Shown: positions 11,073 to 22,400 of the stretch, in pieces | How positions within the stretch are numbered: position 1 is the first letter of the stretch | Layout: every line of letters begins with the position of its first letter | Source of the DNA: Bombyx mori | Taxonomy: Eukaryota; Arthropoda; Insecta; Lepidoptera; Bombycidae | Assembly (NCBI RefSeq): GCF_030269925.1 | Contig: NC_085133.1 | Location: 4,918,001 to 4,982,000 of the forward strand | Length of the DNA stretch: 64,000 bases | Direction of reading: 5' to 3' | Made by a program: the position numbers and the translations under genes | Notes under the pieces: generated by a model | Seen by the model: only the letters and a program-made list of their open reading frames with translations | The model's database searches: none | Told to the model about the DNA's origin: nothing

Positions 11073-11446
11073 TTTTTTTAAATAAATAAAAATATTTACA
11101 ATAAACGAAAAAACAAGTCAAAAAATACAATTAAAAAAAATAATATGAAAAATGAAAAGGCCAGGAGCGAGCGCCTCATTCCCACGTAGTGCCATCTAGT
11201 AAATAATCCTTAACTTTATAATATGCTTTGTTGCACAAACGTTGACAGTTTTCTTAAATCTATGAACAGGTAGTAATTGATTTTTGTTAATAAAGTTTTG
11301 ATTCCGTTGGAAGTTCACAATTACTTTTAACCCTTTGACTGTCATTTAGGTCCTACGTGACGCACTGAGGTAACTATGCCGATTTCTGTTACTGCCAACT
11401 TGTAGAAGCGATGAAAGCTCACTGTTTGTTAATAACTTATACTGGT

Positions 11447-11687
11447 GGTAGGATCTCTTGTGAGTCCGCGCGGGTAGGTACCACCGCCCTGCCTATTTCT
11501 GCCGCGAAACAGTAATGCGTTTCGGTTTGAAGGGTGGGGCAGCCGTTGTAACTATACTGAGATCTTAGAACTTATATCTCAAGGTGTGTGGCGCATTTAC
11601 GTTGTAGATGTCTATGGGCTCCGGTAACCACTTAACACCAGGTGGGCTGTGAGCTCGTCCACCTATCTAAGCAATAAAAAAATAAAA
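11447..11687 (+). mobile_element. Bm1 SINE, cut at the ACTGGTGG point
   Basis: Starts exactly at ACTGGTGGTAGGATCTCTTG and runs to CTAAGCAATAAAAAAA. The tRNA-like head and promoter boxes are absent. Confidence 0.9.
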
Positions 11688-11866
11688 ACATTAATAAATG
11701 TGTATACAATTTTGTTATTCCTTGTACAATATTTCTTACAACATTGTCCATAGGAAGCCGGCCGACGGCCACCATTCGCCGCGATCGCACATAGCTCGCG
11801 AATTATGCACTTACTTATGTGCGGATTTGATTTACATTGACTGAGCTACAAACTAGTTCCACCTGC

Positions 11867-12290
11867 CCACTTCGATAAAGCGGCACGACACGAGAAATCT
11901 TTCATCGTGGCCGCCGGTAACTACATTCCCGATCCTGCGGAAAGAATGAAAAACAGTCGACGTCGCCCCAAACACGTCATCTCGGATCCTCCCGATCCAC
12001 TAACGGTGCTTTTAGGTACTTCAAGCACCGGTCACCGTTCTCGTCGAACCCGTCGCTTGCGACGAAGGGCTCGACAAGTAAATTAACCCTCAGATACAGC
12101 CCACTGAGTTTGTCGCCGGATCTTCTCAGTGGGTCGCGTTTCCGATCCGGTGGTAGATTCCGCGAAGCACGGCTCTTGCTAGGGTTCGTGTTAGCAACGT
12201 CGTCAGGTTTGAGCCCCGTGAGCTCACCTACAAGTTAAGGTTACGCTGGAATAGCATCTAAAGGCTACCAGCTTAGGTCCAAAAAAAAAA
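11867..12290 (+). mobile_element. BMC1-like LINE, 424-bp copy with 12-bp TSD
   Basis: Encodes the last ~75 residues of ORF2 in a still readable frame (VAAGNYIPDP, RRRPKHVISDPPDPL, then the basic RRTRRLRRRAR end) plus the 3' UTR and A(10). AGTTCCACCTGC is present at 11,855-11,866 and 12,290-12,301, so both boundaries are exact apart from one A shared with the tail. Confidence 0.92.
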
Positions 12291-12301
12291 GTTCCACCTG
12301 C

Positions 12302-13322
12302 GACACCATCGCCACACAATTTTATTTAATTTATTACTGGTCAAATGGTTTTATCAAAATTAAAAAGAATATTTGCGTAAAAAATATTATAAGGTAAATA
12401 GGGCGAAATTGAAACGAAAATTATTTCTTCTTCATTACTTATTCCCGTAGGAATTTAATAAATCCGTAATAGTGGCGAAATGCCAATTGGGCCGTTAATG
12501 TTTTCGAAAAAAAAAAAAACATTTTTAAACACCAATCACTAAATTTGCATAAAGAAATGTTTAAATACATAAAGGAGCCGACTGATCATCACCAATAACA
12601 CAATAGGCAATAAACTTAACTAAACATGCCATAAATTACCGCGAAAATGTAAATTGATCAATTTAAAAAAAAATGACCACAAAAATTTAATGTTATGGCA
12701 AAAAAAAAAAAAACAAGAAGAAACATTTTAAAAACCATTAAACGATCGCTTAGCCGTTCCTTATGAATTTAATTTATAAAACAAACAATTTTATTGCGTA
12801 TGTCTTTCGAACAACATCATTCAAAACTCGAATCGTAAGAAACTGAATTTATATACGTTATAAAACTAAAGGTAATTAAAACGGAGACTGTCTTATCATG
12901 TTTATTCATTTGAATGGCAAACTGAATACGTAATGCGACACGAATTTGAGCCTTAACTGTTGCGTGTCAAGGCTCGTTTCGGCATACCGGTAAGATGCAG
13001 GTAATACACTGAGTGAATTCTTTATCGCATTAGATGAGCCCATGGCCAGGCACAGTCCAAGATTTCCAATAATAAAAAAAGTCTTAAAATCAATCGTTTT
13101 TGAAGGATGAAACACTAACAGGAGTAATGGCCTTAATACATGACTGCGTCTCGCGACCAGAAATATTAGCACACGTTGTGGCCGCGTAAATAGCGCATCA
13201 CTTTCACCATCTCGGTTAGGTCTTTCCTATACTCGCGTACCTTACAGGATGCACAAAGTACTCTGAGAAAATATCAGTATTAAGTACGAGAGCACTTTCG
13301 AAACTGACACGCCAATATATAC
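12302..13322. other. AT-rich sequence with one minus frame of 88 codons
   Basis: The minus-strand frame at 12,906-13,172 has no recognisable domain and no clear start context; I do not call it a gene. Several A-homopolymers and no known repeat are seen. Confidence 0.4.
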
Positions 13323-13326
13323 ATAT

Positions 13327-13676
13327 TGTTACGCCGGTAAGAGTAACGCCATCTGTCGCCGAATAATCGAACGAATATCGAAGGATCTATTAGCACCTAG
13401 AACGCTCGAGAAGTACAACGCCATCTATTGTCAGATAGCGGAAACACAATACTCGAAATGTGTGGAATATCCTCAATAATTCTAGGTATGTGGTATCGGC
13501 TATAAAAGTGTTGCAGAGATGGCACGCAGTCAGTTAGTAATCGGAGCTACTCGAAGCGAATGGATCACCTGAAGCGAAGCGGAAGAAGCGAATCGAGAAT
13601 TTTAAAATGTTTGTGAAGTGTTTTAAGTTTTGTACTTCGGTAGAATTTTATTTATCCCGAACCCCAGCGCGTAACA
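13327..13676 (+). mobile_element. Solo LTR, copy 1 (350 bp), 4-bp TSD ATAT
   Basis: Starts TGTTACGCCGG and ends CAGCGCGTAACA, so it has TG...CA ends with a short inverted repeat (TGTTACGC/GCGTAACA). ATAT flanks it on both sides (13,323-13,326 and 13,677-13,680). It is about 85-90% similar by eye to 50,609-50,993. No internal gag/pol lies next to it, so it is a solo LTR. A 4-bp duplication fits Ty3/gypsy-type elements, though other LTR classes are possible. Confidence 0.85.
13501..13508 (+). promoter_or_regulatory. TATA box of the solo LTR
   Basis: TATAAAAG about 175 bp into the LTR, followed by CACGCAGTCAGT, where transcription could start. Conserved in the second LTR copy at 50,781. Confidence 0.6.
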
Positions 13677-13680
13677 ATAT

Positions 13681-14687
13681 GTAATAACATTAGTCTTTCA
13701 TTTCGTGTAAAGTGGAGATCATAAAAACGTAAATAGCACCAACCACTTCAAGACATGAGGTCGAAGAATCAATTGTCTTCCAAAGCGGCTGTCTCTCGTT
13801 TTAAATCTCTAAGTAACAACTAAAGTTACCTTCATAATCTATTTGAATACCTGAGAAACTGAGCCAAGAAAATATTTTGTTATTCTTCAAACAGAACAAC
13901 TATTAGTTGTAATTGTTTTATGGGCTTTCACTTACAAATACAATGAGTGAAATCGCTTCAAATCGATACTGGATGCTAAAATAATTAATGTAATAACCAT
14001 CGCAAAATAAAAGCATCTGTTAGCAATTCTTGTCGTAACGATAAGGGTGGTTCTTATTTAAAAAAAACTATATATTTAAAAGAGCTTATTAGAATACTTA
14101 ATGTTAACTGGTTACAGAAGTCTAGTAAAAGCACAGCGCAATAACTTCGGGAATTTATCGATGGATACCCATCACTTCTGGCTTGAGGTTCAAGGTTACT
14201 GGTCGGCAAGCGAAATTAAAGCCCTAAATTATTTTATACGAACAAGAAAATAATCAGTAGCACTCAGTGTGTTCCAAGCACGAAAAAAAAACTTATGTGT
14301 GTGTGTGTAGATTTTTGCGTTTTATTGCATGTACCGAACAGGTTTGTCGACTCCCGCCGTGAGAGCGGATTCGATTCTCGCGTGTCCCATCTCCCAATAA
14401 ATAAAATTAAATAAAAATAATTAGCTATTAAACCGATTTCGCGGCGTTACGTTGCCACAACACGACATTCTGTTGTGGTGTTGGATTGCACTTCGGGTTT
14501 TATATGGCCATGTGAGATTTCCTCGTGCGAAGAATTCTGTTTTTGTATTGAATAAATTTTATTTTAGCGGTCAAATGGATTTTAAAGGCCTAGTATATTG
14601 TTTGGCCCTTAATTACGTAAGTAGTATATGGCGTACTCAATAAAACGATGCGACTATGCCAGTTTTGAGAAATACATACTTGACACG
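13681..14687. other. AT-rich sequence without gene
   Basis: Contains a (GT)6-like tract at about 14,296 and a GATTCGATTCTCGCG motif at about 14,372 that resembles a Pol III B box without a matching A box. The 63-codon frame at 14,452-14,643 is unrecognised. Confidence 0.4.
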
Positions 14688-14932
14688 TGTTTACTGGAGC
14701 CCGAGGGCATCACAGCGTGAATCCCGGCATCCGTCTTGAGGCTTGAGGTTTATATGTTGTTTTTATTTCAGGACGGTGTGTATGTCTTCGTCGTGGCGGT
14801 TATTCGGGAACGTGTATTACGTACGTATTTAATTAGAAAAATTTGTAACCTGCCTGCGGGATTCGAACATCGACACAGTCGCATTGCTCGGTACTAGTAC
14901 ACGAGTCTTATCTCTTAGACCACGGTGACTGA
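14688..14932 (-). mobile_element. Diverged Bm1-like SINE
   Basis: Right part keeps the tRNA-like head in reverse (GATTCGAACATCGACACAG, then CTTAGACCACGGTGACT). The left part has TTACTGGAGCCCGAGGGCAT. The middle is rearranged and no A-rich tail is visible. An older or distinct subfamily. Confidence 0.6.
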
Positions 14933-15600
14933 ACACTAAGATTCTGCGTTTACAGAATGAGGTCATTTAAAAAATAAAAATGAAATGAGAAAATTTAAGA
15001 GATTAGTCTTTTAAGGGGCATTATGAGCTTACATCGATCAAAGCTAAAGCGTTGCCTATTTCTATTGAGACATCGACCTCAAGACGGGTCGAGGCATACA
15101 CGCTGTATATGAATCTCAATCGGAACTCGTCGGAATATCAGTTGTCCAACTGCAGATTATAATTTATTTTTTTTCAAGAAACATCTAACTTTTATTCGCG
15201 TTCACTTAAATTCTACTATACAACTTTCCAAAGCTGATCACAAGTTTAACCTAAAAAATTATATCTAAATACGCCTTAAAAGGTGTTCCTCAGAAAAAAT
15301 ACAACGCAAACTAAAATAATTTGAAGTACGTCATAAAAGCTATTAGAGAGCTTTAATAACGTGATCGTAAAGCGTAAAAGTCATATTTAATGAAACGTTC
15401 TCGAGAAAAGCTTACAAATTACAACATTTTCGAATCGGATAAGTTTGAATGTAAAACATGGATTCAGAACATTCGATCATTTGTGGCCGCAGTCGCGCTA
15501 CCTTTAAAATATAAAAGGGTTAAGTACAGGCGATGGCAAAAGTGCCATCATCACATTCGCAATTAGCAGAAGTTTGGCGGGCTAAGGAGCAAAACATACG
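14933..15600. other. Sequence without recognised feature
   Basis: No coding frame or repeat family recognised. Confidence 0.45.
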
Positions 15601-15601
15601 T

Positions 15602-15832
15602 AGACGTAACCTCAGCCTCCTGGAACTATGACTATGTATGTATGTCGTATCACTCTTGTCAGAGCGGTCGTGGTCGTCATCCAGCATCAATGTTGTGGGC
15701 AGATGTTATGCGCCTCACGAGCAATCGCCACTCCTGTCGGTTTGGGGTGAGCCTGGCACACTCATGAAAACTGCCGCCAACTGCCGACTTGATCTGGTCG
15801 GTCCATCGCATGAGCATGAATGATGAATGAAT
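15602..15832 (-). pseudogene. RTE-like LINE ORF C-terminus
   Basis: On the minus strand a frame reads MRWTDQIKSAVGGSFHEC then PNRQEWRLLVRRITSAHN and stops. The WTDQI...RQEWR..V pattern is the C-terminal block of RTE-type LINE ORFs. About 50 codons are clear. The plus-strand 61-codon frame at 15,638 is the shadow. The 3' side ends in TGAATGAATGAATAA-type repeats as read on the plus strand. Confidence 0.6.
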
Positions 15833-16425
15833 GAATAATAAATATAAATGTAATATGTCAGATGGTACTGGAGTAAATAACGCAAATTTGATTTATCTAA
15901 AAATAGAAAAGTTTATTGTTATTATAAAATTAAACACTAAAAACATTTAAACATTGTGAATCTATTCACCTAAAAATAGAAAAATCGACAATTAAAGGTT
16001 TTTTACTTCCAATATTTCATAAATCACTTCACAGTTAAGATCAAATTCTCTATCTGAGTGTGTCAGTGCCAATGTCATTCTTATATATCATCTTACTCTA
16101 TGGCCACGTACACAACATGCAGTTTACAAGCTTACATAAATAATAAAAAAAATCATGAACTATGACTACTCTGCCATTAGTCATTAATTATTTTAATAGA
16201 TTATAACATACTTTATTTTCATAATTCAAAATCGCAATAGGCGGTCTTATCGCTCCGAGAAATTTATTTCAGACAAGCGAAGTAGTGGTAGGAAAACGTA
16301 GACTATCTTTTAGTGGTCGTAATCAAAAAGCTGAAAAGACAATTAATAGATTTCTTGTATAGCTTTGCTTTTCAGCTACACCGTTTTCTTTGTAGTGTTG
16401 CATAGGACGGACAGACGGTAGAAAC
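15833..16425. other. AT-rich sequence without recognised feature
   Basis: No repeat or coding frame recognised. Confidence 0.45.
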
Positions 16426-16427
16426 CA

Positions 16428-16666
16428 ATGGGAACACTTTAAAATTTACGCGTACACGGAACTTTGTTCGCAGAAAAAAAAATTTTTAGTACCTATGCTA
16501 GGAATCTCGAGAACTTGATATATAGTACTAGTACTATCTCTAATTGCCTAATGGAAACACTTTAAAATTAACGTGTTCATGGTTCTTTGTCCGTAGAAGA
16601 TTTTCTTTTAGTATCTAGTCTAGGAATCCCGAGAGCTTGATGTAGTACTGGTACTATCTCTAATTT
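16428..16666. repeat. Diverged tandem duplication, two units of about 120 bp
   Basis: Unit 1 (16,428-16,550) and unit 2 (16,551-16,666) share in order: GGAACACTTTAAAAT, a CGTAGA/CGCAGA block, CTAGGAATC, CGAGA(A/G)CTTGAT, and AGTACT(A/G)GTACTATCTCT. Several indels separate them. Confidence 0.75.
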
Positions 16667-17190
16667 CGACTACAATCGCATCGGTCCCACAGCCGTACCG
16701 ATTCTATCTGATTCATGCGATTGCACCAGTTCAAATCATTGTAATTCAAACTATCTAGTTTACGGCTGAATCTCCCGTTTTCTATAGTCTATTAAGCCTA
16801 ACGTTATATTTTTATAACAGCTATCGCATTCTTCACATTAGATTATTCTATACAATACTGGTCTCGCGTATTATGAAATTACCCAGAATTCATACCACCC
16901 GACATTTTTTTGCATTTCGGATTTCATTTCACATAAAATTATTAATTGATAGTTCGTTAACACTTGTTAAGTACATATGTACTTAATGTTTGGATTCTGA
17001 ATGAATATACCAGGTGTCTTCTTGCCCCTTATAAAAAAATACATTTTATTACTTCCACGCCATATACGAATACGGCATATCAAAATGACCGTAAGCATTA
17101 TCTTTTATAGCCACGATGTTCAGATTATTTGGATAAGGCACGATACGCTTTAGAACCTTATATCTGAGCAGAGTTATTCATTTGTAAGCA
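16667..17190. other. Sequence without recognised feature
   Basis: No coding frame or repeat family recognised. Confidence 0.45.
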
Positions 17191-17320
17191 CCGGTCACTG
17201 TTCTCGTCAAACTGGTCGAATTAAAAATGTTCGACAGACAGCCTACTGAGTTTACGTATCTTCTCTCAGTGGCTCGCGACTTCGATCCGGTAGTAGATTT
17301 CGCGAAGCACTACTCTTGCT
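17190..17320 (+). mobile_element. Old BMC1-like LINE fragment
   Basis: Diverged match to the ORF2 end and start of the 3' UTR: CACCGGTCACTGTTCTCGTC, then GATCCGGTAGTAGATTTCGC and GAAGCACTACTCTTGCT. It is directly joined to a Bm1 fragment at 17,321. Confidence 0.7.
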
Positions 17321-17408
17321 TTCTTTATTGCTGAGATGTGTGAATGAGCTCACAGCCCAGCTGGTGCTAAGTACTTTCTGGAGCCCATAGACATCTACAA
17401 CGTAAACG
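17321..17408 (-). mobile_element. Bm1 SINE tail fragment
   Basis: Only the tail-proximal ~90 bp is present (reverse of GGGCTGTGAGCTC and TCTATGGGCTCC). Confidence 0.75.
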
Positions 17409-17565
17409 TAGAAATTTAAAGGTAGCGTCGGTTTGGGAATAAGAAGAAAGTTCTGCCTGCCTTCAAACAGTTATGAAGTGCATTTGGCGGTAGGATGTAG
17501 GCCTATTCTGCAGTGGAGAAATTATACGTTCCGATTATATGCTATTTCAAAATTAATAAATGTTA

Positions 17566-17815
17566 CTTTATTTTTTATTTTATTTATTGCTTAGGTCGAT
17601 GGACGATATCACAGCCCACCTGGTGTTAAGTGGTTACTGAAGCCCATATACATCTACAACGTAAATGCGCCACCCACCTTGAGATATAAGTGGTCTCAGT
17701 ATAGTTACAACGGCTGCCTCACCCTTCAAACCGAAACGCATTACTGCTTCACGGCAAAAATAGGCAGGGTGGTGGTACCTAACCGTGCGGGCTCACAAGA
17801 GGTCCTACCACCTGT
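17566..17815 (-). mobile_element. Bm1 SINE, cut at the ACTGGTGG point
   Basis: Poly-T at left, body complete up to CCTACCACCTGT, then no head. The bases from about 17,838 to 17,905 weakly resemble a decayed BMC1-like 3' UTR. Confidence 0.85.
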
Positions 17816-17909
17816 AAAAATGGGTAGGGCTAGAGCAGATGTTAGCTAAGTCTCGCAGCCCCGCGAGCTTGCCTACACGCTCTATGAAACTAGCGTAACT
17901 CCTCGATGT

Positions 17910-18774
17910 TATTAGCAAGGCAAAAAAAACCTAAAACATGCCGCATCCATACGTTTCTATATTCTATGTAGTTATAATAATGTTGCCTATCTAGAGTGTC
18001 AAATCTCGAGAACGAACAGAAACGATAAAGTATATTCTTGAAATCGAAACGCACGATTGTATCGGAAATAGGACGGCGCGGCGCTAACCTTTAAAAATAT
18101 TTTTATTTTAAAGGTAAATAACCTTCAACCTAAATAACCTTTTTGGTAAACGTAAAAAGATTGATAAATAAATGTTCGGAAATATTTTCGACATTATGTA
18201 CCCATTTATCATAGTTTTTAACCAATATTTCAGTTGAATGCCGAAAGCCTAATTATGTACATAAAATTAAATAAAGCTCTCAAATAATGGATTTAGGTAA
18301 TAAACGAAATATATAACATACATTCGTTTCTCAAACAATTCAATTCAGATAGTATAACCTCTAAAACGAATCATGAAACAAGTTCAAATATCCCAACAAA
18401 TCAAAATGGAGGCGTCGCCGTCAAAAGATAATGAAACCATTGCCGACGTAAAAAGAATCAATCCACGGAGCATTTAACACGATATAAGGGTTCCATAGAT
18501 CAGGCCGGTTTAATTACAACTATAAAACAATCGCGGACCTCTCGGGCAGCGTCTTAAACGCTCATTAAGGGCCATTATGTGCGAAGGATGGCGGCGAAAC
18601 GCGATAAATGGCGGGGAATCGCAGGGAATGGTGTCGAATCGCGCGGCTCTCAACAATGGCGGAGCATCGACGCTTCTAGATCCGATATCGAGATTTTGAA
18701 ATTGGAACGTTAGTGGCAGTCTGGACTATTCGATTGTTTGTATTGGTACTTTGACAAAAATATCTAAACAGTAA
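17910..18774. other. Apparently unique sequence, GC-richer near 18,500-18,680
   Basis: No open frame over 60 codons. The 18,480-18,680 part is less AT-rich and has several GGCG-containing words (GATGGCGGCG, AATGGCGGGG, CAATGGCGGAG). No repeat match within the window, so it may be host DNA under constraint or simply unique. Confidence 0.35.
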
Positions 18775-18979
18775 TCTATATATATATAAAAATGAATTGC
18801 TGTTCGTTAGTCTCGCTAAAACTGGAAAACGGCTGGACCGATTTGGCTAATTTTGGTCTTGAATTATTTGTCCAGGAAAGGTTTAAAAGGTAGATAAATA
18901 TGAAAATCCTCGGAATTAAATAAAGTTTAGGTCTTTTATTTATCGATTGAGGCACTACAAAGTCTGCCGGGTCAGCTAG
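18775..18979 (+). mobile_element. Short non-autonomous Helitron (205 bp)
   Basis: Starts TCTATATATATATAAAAATG after an A and ends GTCAGCTAG before a T, the Helitron A/T target. Internal words (TTCGTTAGTCTCGCTAAAAC, GGCTGGACCGATTTGGCTAA) are typical of a widespread lepidopteran Helitron group, from memory. The hairpin near the 3' end is eroded. Confidence 0.75.
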
Positions 18980-19551
18980 TACGTTATAAAATTTACCGAC
19001 AAACTTCAATCCTACCCGATGATTTTGCGCAGATGCCCTTGCATTAATAAAACCAAAAGTGAACAAGTTTGACTACCTCAAGTATTTTCCCGGACTAAAT
19101 TACGGAAACAACAAATTCAAACCACATCCAGGCACGTTTTAAAAGAAAGTAATGTCATTAGAAAAGCGTATCACAAAATCCAATTACAAGAAAATGAAAA
19201 CTGAGGACGTACATAAGTTTCCCTCAAACAAAAAACAAAAAAAAACACGAATTACATTATCCGTAAAATATTTATTAGGCAACTTTCAATGGCACATCAA
19301 GCCATTTATAACAAGTTCAGTTCCGGACGAATTAATGCTAATAGGTTCGGGTTTTTGCGTCGACTTAAGCATTTCTGGAAAGGAATTTTGATGGAAATTA
19401 AGAATTTGTTCGAGCATTCCGTGAAGTGGTTCAAACGTATATTTAGCTCAACAATAAATTAATAATGGTTCAAGAGCTCAAAATAATTTTAAAATCATTT
19501 ACTTGCTGAATCGTTGTCGTCAGCAAATAAAACGAGTGAGAGAATTGTCTC
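18980..19551. other. Sequence without recognised gene
   Basis: A plus-strand frame of 79 codons at 19,152-19,391 is Lys-rich and not recognised. No repeat match seen. Confidence 0.4.
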
Positions 19552-19558
19552 ATCTATC

Positions 19559-19799
19559 TTTTTTTTTTTCCTACCTAAGCTGATAGCCTTCAGAGGCTAT
19601 TTCAGCGTAACCTTAACTAGTAGGTGAGCTCACGAGGCTCAAACCGGAGTGATGCTAACACTGACCCTAGCAAGAGCCGTGCTTCGCAGAATCTACCACC
19701 GGATCGGAAACGCGACCCACTGAGAAGATCGGGCGAGAAACTCAGTGGGCTGTCTATGGGTTAAGGTAAGGTAAGGTAAGGGCTAAGGACGGTGACCGG
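19559..19799 (-). mobile_element. BMC1-like LINE, 241-bp copy with 7-bp TSD
   Basis: 3' UTR and end of ORF2, poly(A) as poly-T at left. ATCTATC flanks it at 19,552-19,558 and 19,800-19,806. An (AAGGT)n tract interrupts the region just upstream of GGACGGTGACCGG. Confidence 0.85.
19763..19782. repeat. (AAGGT)n short tandem repeat
   Basis: Three to four AAGGT units inside the LINE copy, replacing the usual TTAATTCGCTCG... region. Confidence 0.85.
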
Positions 19800-19806
19800 A
19801 TCTATC

Positions 19807-20535
19807 ATAGTCTTCATTATAATCTATGACTTTTTGATCAGTGTATAGATTTCTATTAAAATATAATAAGCTCTCAGATTTGGTAGGTATAGATTTATCT
19901 GATATAAAGCGGTAGTTGGTTACGTTCTTTCCAACAATTCATAATTTTTATTATATTTTGATAACATTTATTGTGTGGGTATTAAGGGCTTTTTTATATT
20001 TTAAATTAATTTAGTTTGGTGAGCTATTGTTGAAATACATTAATTGTGTATTTAATCAGACTGTTTAGGTTTAAATGTTTGTTGGTTTTTTTTTTAATGT
20101 AACGCTCATGATTCCTAAAACAAAAAAAACTATTTCACAGATTGCTGTATATGATTTGTGTTGTGGTTTTTTTCTGTTATCCTGACCTCTGATAAACTGT
20201 AATTGTTAAACTAATCATTATATTTAAAAAATAATGTTCTCAAATCGGTCAGATACTATATATACTATAATTTATTAAGATAATTTAATTTAAAAAGTTG
20301 AAAAGACCAGTTTTTTAAAAATCAAGTGTACCTTTACAAAAATTTAACACCACCAAATCGGATTCTATTTCATTCCGTCTAAGAGTCGGCAAGAAATTCT
20401 GAATTCGCTCTTTTCCGATGTAAGTACACAAAAACAAATTGCAACATTCACAATCATACACAAAAACAAATTGCAACATTTACCAAATAAACTTGACTAG
20501 AACTAGAATAGGTGTAGTAGGTACATTATTGAACA
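19807..20535. other. AT-rich sequence with a small local duplication
   Basis: ACACAAAAACAAATTGCAAC occurs twice about 30 bp apart near 20,426 and 20,458. Otherwise nothing recognised. Confidence 0.45.
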
Positions 20536-20639
20536 GTGCCCTATCTCATCGGCCCGATAATGTCAGTATTACATTCAGCTAAAGCCGTCTTCAATACGAA
20601 TGCCTTAATAAATTTCTTTGAAATAAAATTAAGCATGAC

Positions 20640-20927
20640 GACGCTAGAAATTGTTGGGCGGACGTTCCGTCATCATTCCTATTTGATGGAACTAAGTGTA
20701 ATGTATACTCTCGACAGACGGGTTCTCGAGTGGAGACCGCGCAGCGGAAGACGTAACGTGGGACGCCCCCTGGCTAGGTGGTGCGATGACCTCCGAAGGT
20801 GGCCGGCAAGAAGTGGATGAGGAGACCCGAAGCCTGAGCTGAACACTGAGCACCGCAGTGGTGTGGATCGGGAGAGGCCTATGTCCAGCAGTGGACGACT
20901 GTGGGCTGATGATGATGATGATAATAT
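20640..20927 (+). pseudogene. RTE-like LINE 3' end with (GAT)n tail
   Basis: Plus-frame codons LEWRPRSGRRNVGRPLARWC followed by DDLRRW give the C-terminal RTE pattern (W-RP-GRR-VGRP-RW-DD). A premature stop follows at 20,818-20,820, but family-like nucleotide sequence continues (GGCCTATGTCCAGCAGTGGA) to a GATGATGATGATGAT tail, the usual short-repeat 3' end of RTE elements. The upstream part of the 94-codon frame (from 20,536) is not recognisable. Confidence 0.7.
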
Positions 20928-21052
20928 ACTCTCTTAATAAAAAATTCTCAGAACTATTGCGCAAATGTTTCGTTCAGAATGAAGATTGTCTTCAAAGGGC
21001 CCTTTTTCACTGGCGTTACGGTGCTGCATGTACCTAGTATAAATTTGACTGA

Positions 21053-21712
21053 AGTCGTCGTGGCCTAAACGATAAGACACCATTTGTATTCGTATCGAAC
21101 GATGCGACTGGGCCGGTGTTCGAATCCTACAGACAGGTAATTTTAAAAAATAATGAAATTCGTACTATATCATATCGACGCTTGAAAGGCAAACGTGACT
21201 AAGCGACAATGCGTGAACTTTACAGTAGACTAATTTAAAGTTGAAATACCAGAAAAAAAATCTTTTTTAACGAATCTAGCTGTAGGATTGAAATTATTTT
21301 AATAGACCTGGAAATATATATTTTTTGCGCATCGATAATGGTTATTGCCTATCATTTATGTACAAAGCAGTTATTGTCGCTTAGGCACGTTTGCCTTTCA
21401 AGCGTCGATATGTTCACGAATGACTTATATGATGAAGGAAAATCATCGAGTAAAAAAAATGAACCCGCAAAAATTTTAATTCACGTAATTACTGATGATA
21501 GGGCGCCTTAGGAGCCCGCATGGGTTGGTACCACCCTGCCTATTGCAGTTTCATTGGTGGGGTTATACTGTATAACCGTTATACTGTAAAACCGAGACTA
21601 AGAACTCACGTCTCAAGGTGGGTGGTGGCATTACGTTGTTAATGTCTACGGGTCCTTTGACCATTTCACACGAAGTGGCCATGAGATCGTTCACCTATTT
21701 AAGCTATAAAAA
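21053..21712 (+). mobile_element. Diverged Bm1-like SINE split by an inverted-repeat element
   Basis: Head at 21,053 (GAAGTCGTCGTGGCCTAAAC) with A- and B-box-like segments (GGTGTTCGAATCC). The body resumes at 21,411 (TGTTCACGAATGAC) and runs to a tail near 21,712. Many substitutions relative to the other copies suggest an older insertion. Confidence 0.75.
21175..21408. mobile_element. MITE with 33-bp terminal inverted repeats, TA target
   Basis: The left end TCGACGCTTGAAAGGCAAAC and the right end GTTTGCCTTTCAAGCGTCGA are exact reverse complements, and the match extends to about 33 bp (one mismatch) through the CTAAGCGACAA block. TA precedes and follows it (21,173-21,174; 21,409-21,410), as in Tc1/mariner-type insertions. 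234 bp, no coding capacity. Confidence 0.82.
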
Positions 21713-22400
21713 ATGTAACCTATAGTTAAAATATTCGTATATAGGTTAAACAGATCCTCTCCCTTTCGTTTAACTTCTAGGGCAAAGGTTTAGGAGTGAT
21801 TAAGTGTCCGAGTCATCGATATATTACTCGATTGTCCGAGCACCTGAACACGAAACTAAACTACGCACTTCGCTGTGCTACAGACTGCCATAAGTGGCTA
21901 CACATCAGAATGTCTCAGGCGGGCGCATCACTATGCTGAGCAATGAGCGAGCGATTAGAGGAAGAAAAGCTTACAAAGTCGCGTAGGTCTAACGGTCTCC
22001 CTGTTTCGTAACAACAACCAGTTTGTCTAGACACATTTACCTGGAAATAATCTACTAATTTGATTTTGGAATGACCATCGTGCAAATATATTTCTGTTTA
22101 TTTTAGCAGTGTTGTGTCCTAGGATTGTAAATTCCCACGTCTTCCCGTGGTTCTCATGAAAATGACTAAGGAACTCATTGGAGAATGGGTAGCGTTGGGT
22201 ATTATACCAGCGAACTGCGATAATCCACCGGCATTTGCTGGGGGCATAGCATATTGTAATCCTCATATTGTAATAGATTATCCTATATATTTTTGCTACG
22301 AAGCGGCCATGCATTCCAGCTTAATCGGCCGGATAGCCATTAAATAGTACAATAATTGAGCTCGATCACACATCTAACCAAAACACATTTAAAATTTATT
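21713..22400. repeat. Probable unclassified dispersed repeat
   Basis: Part of this interval (21,933-21,985) resembles 2,098-2,150. Opposed frames of 95 (minus) and 66 (plus) codons lie at 22,027-22,347; neither shows a domain I recognise. A minus-strand reading has CYAPSKCRW-like codons that do not match a family known to me. Confidence 0.3.

Noticed and set aside
12906..13172. 88-codon minus-strand frame as a host gene
   Set aside because: No domain, AT-rich context, no start or splice context to support it.
19763..19782. Telomere-like repeat
   Set aside because: The unit is AAGGT, not the insect TTAGG/CCTAA telomere unit, and only three to four copies lie inside a LINE fragment.
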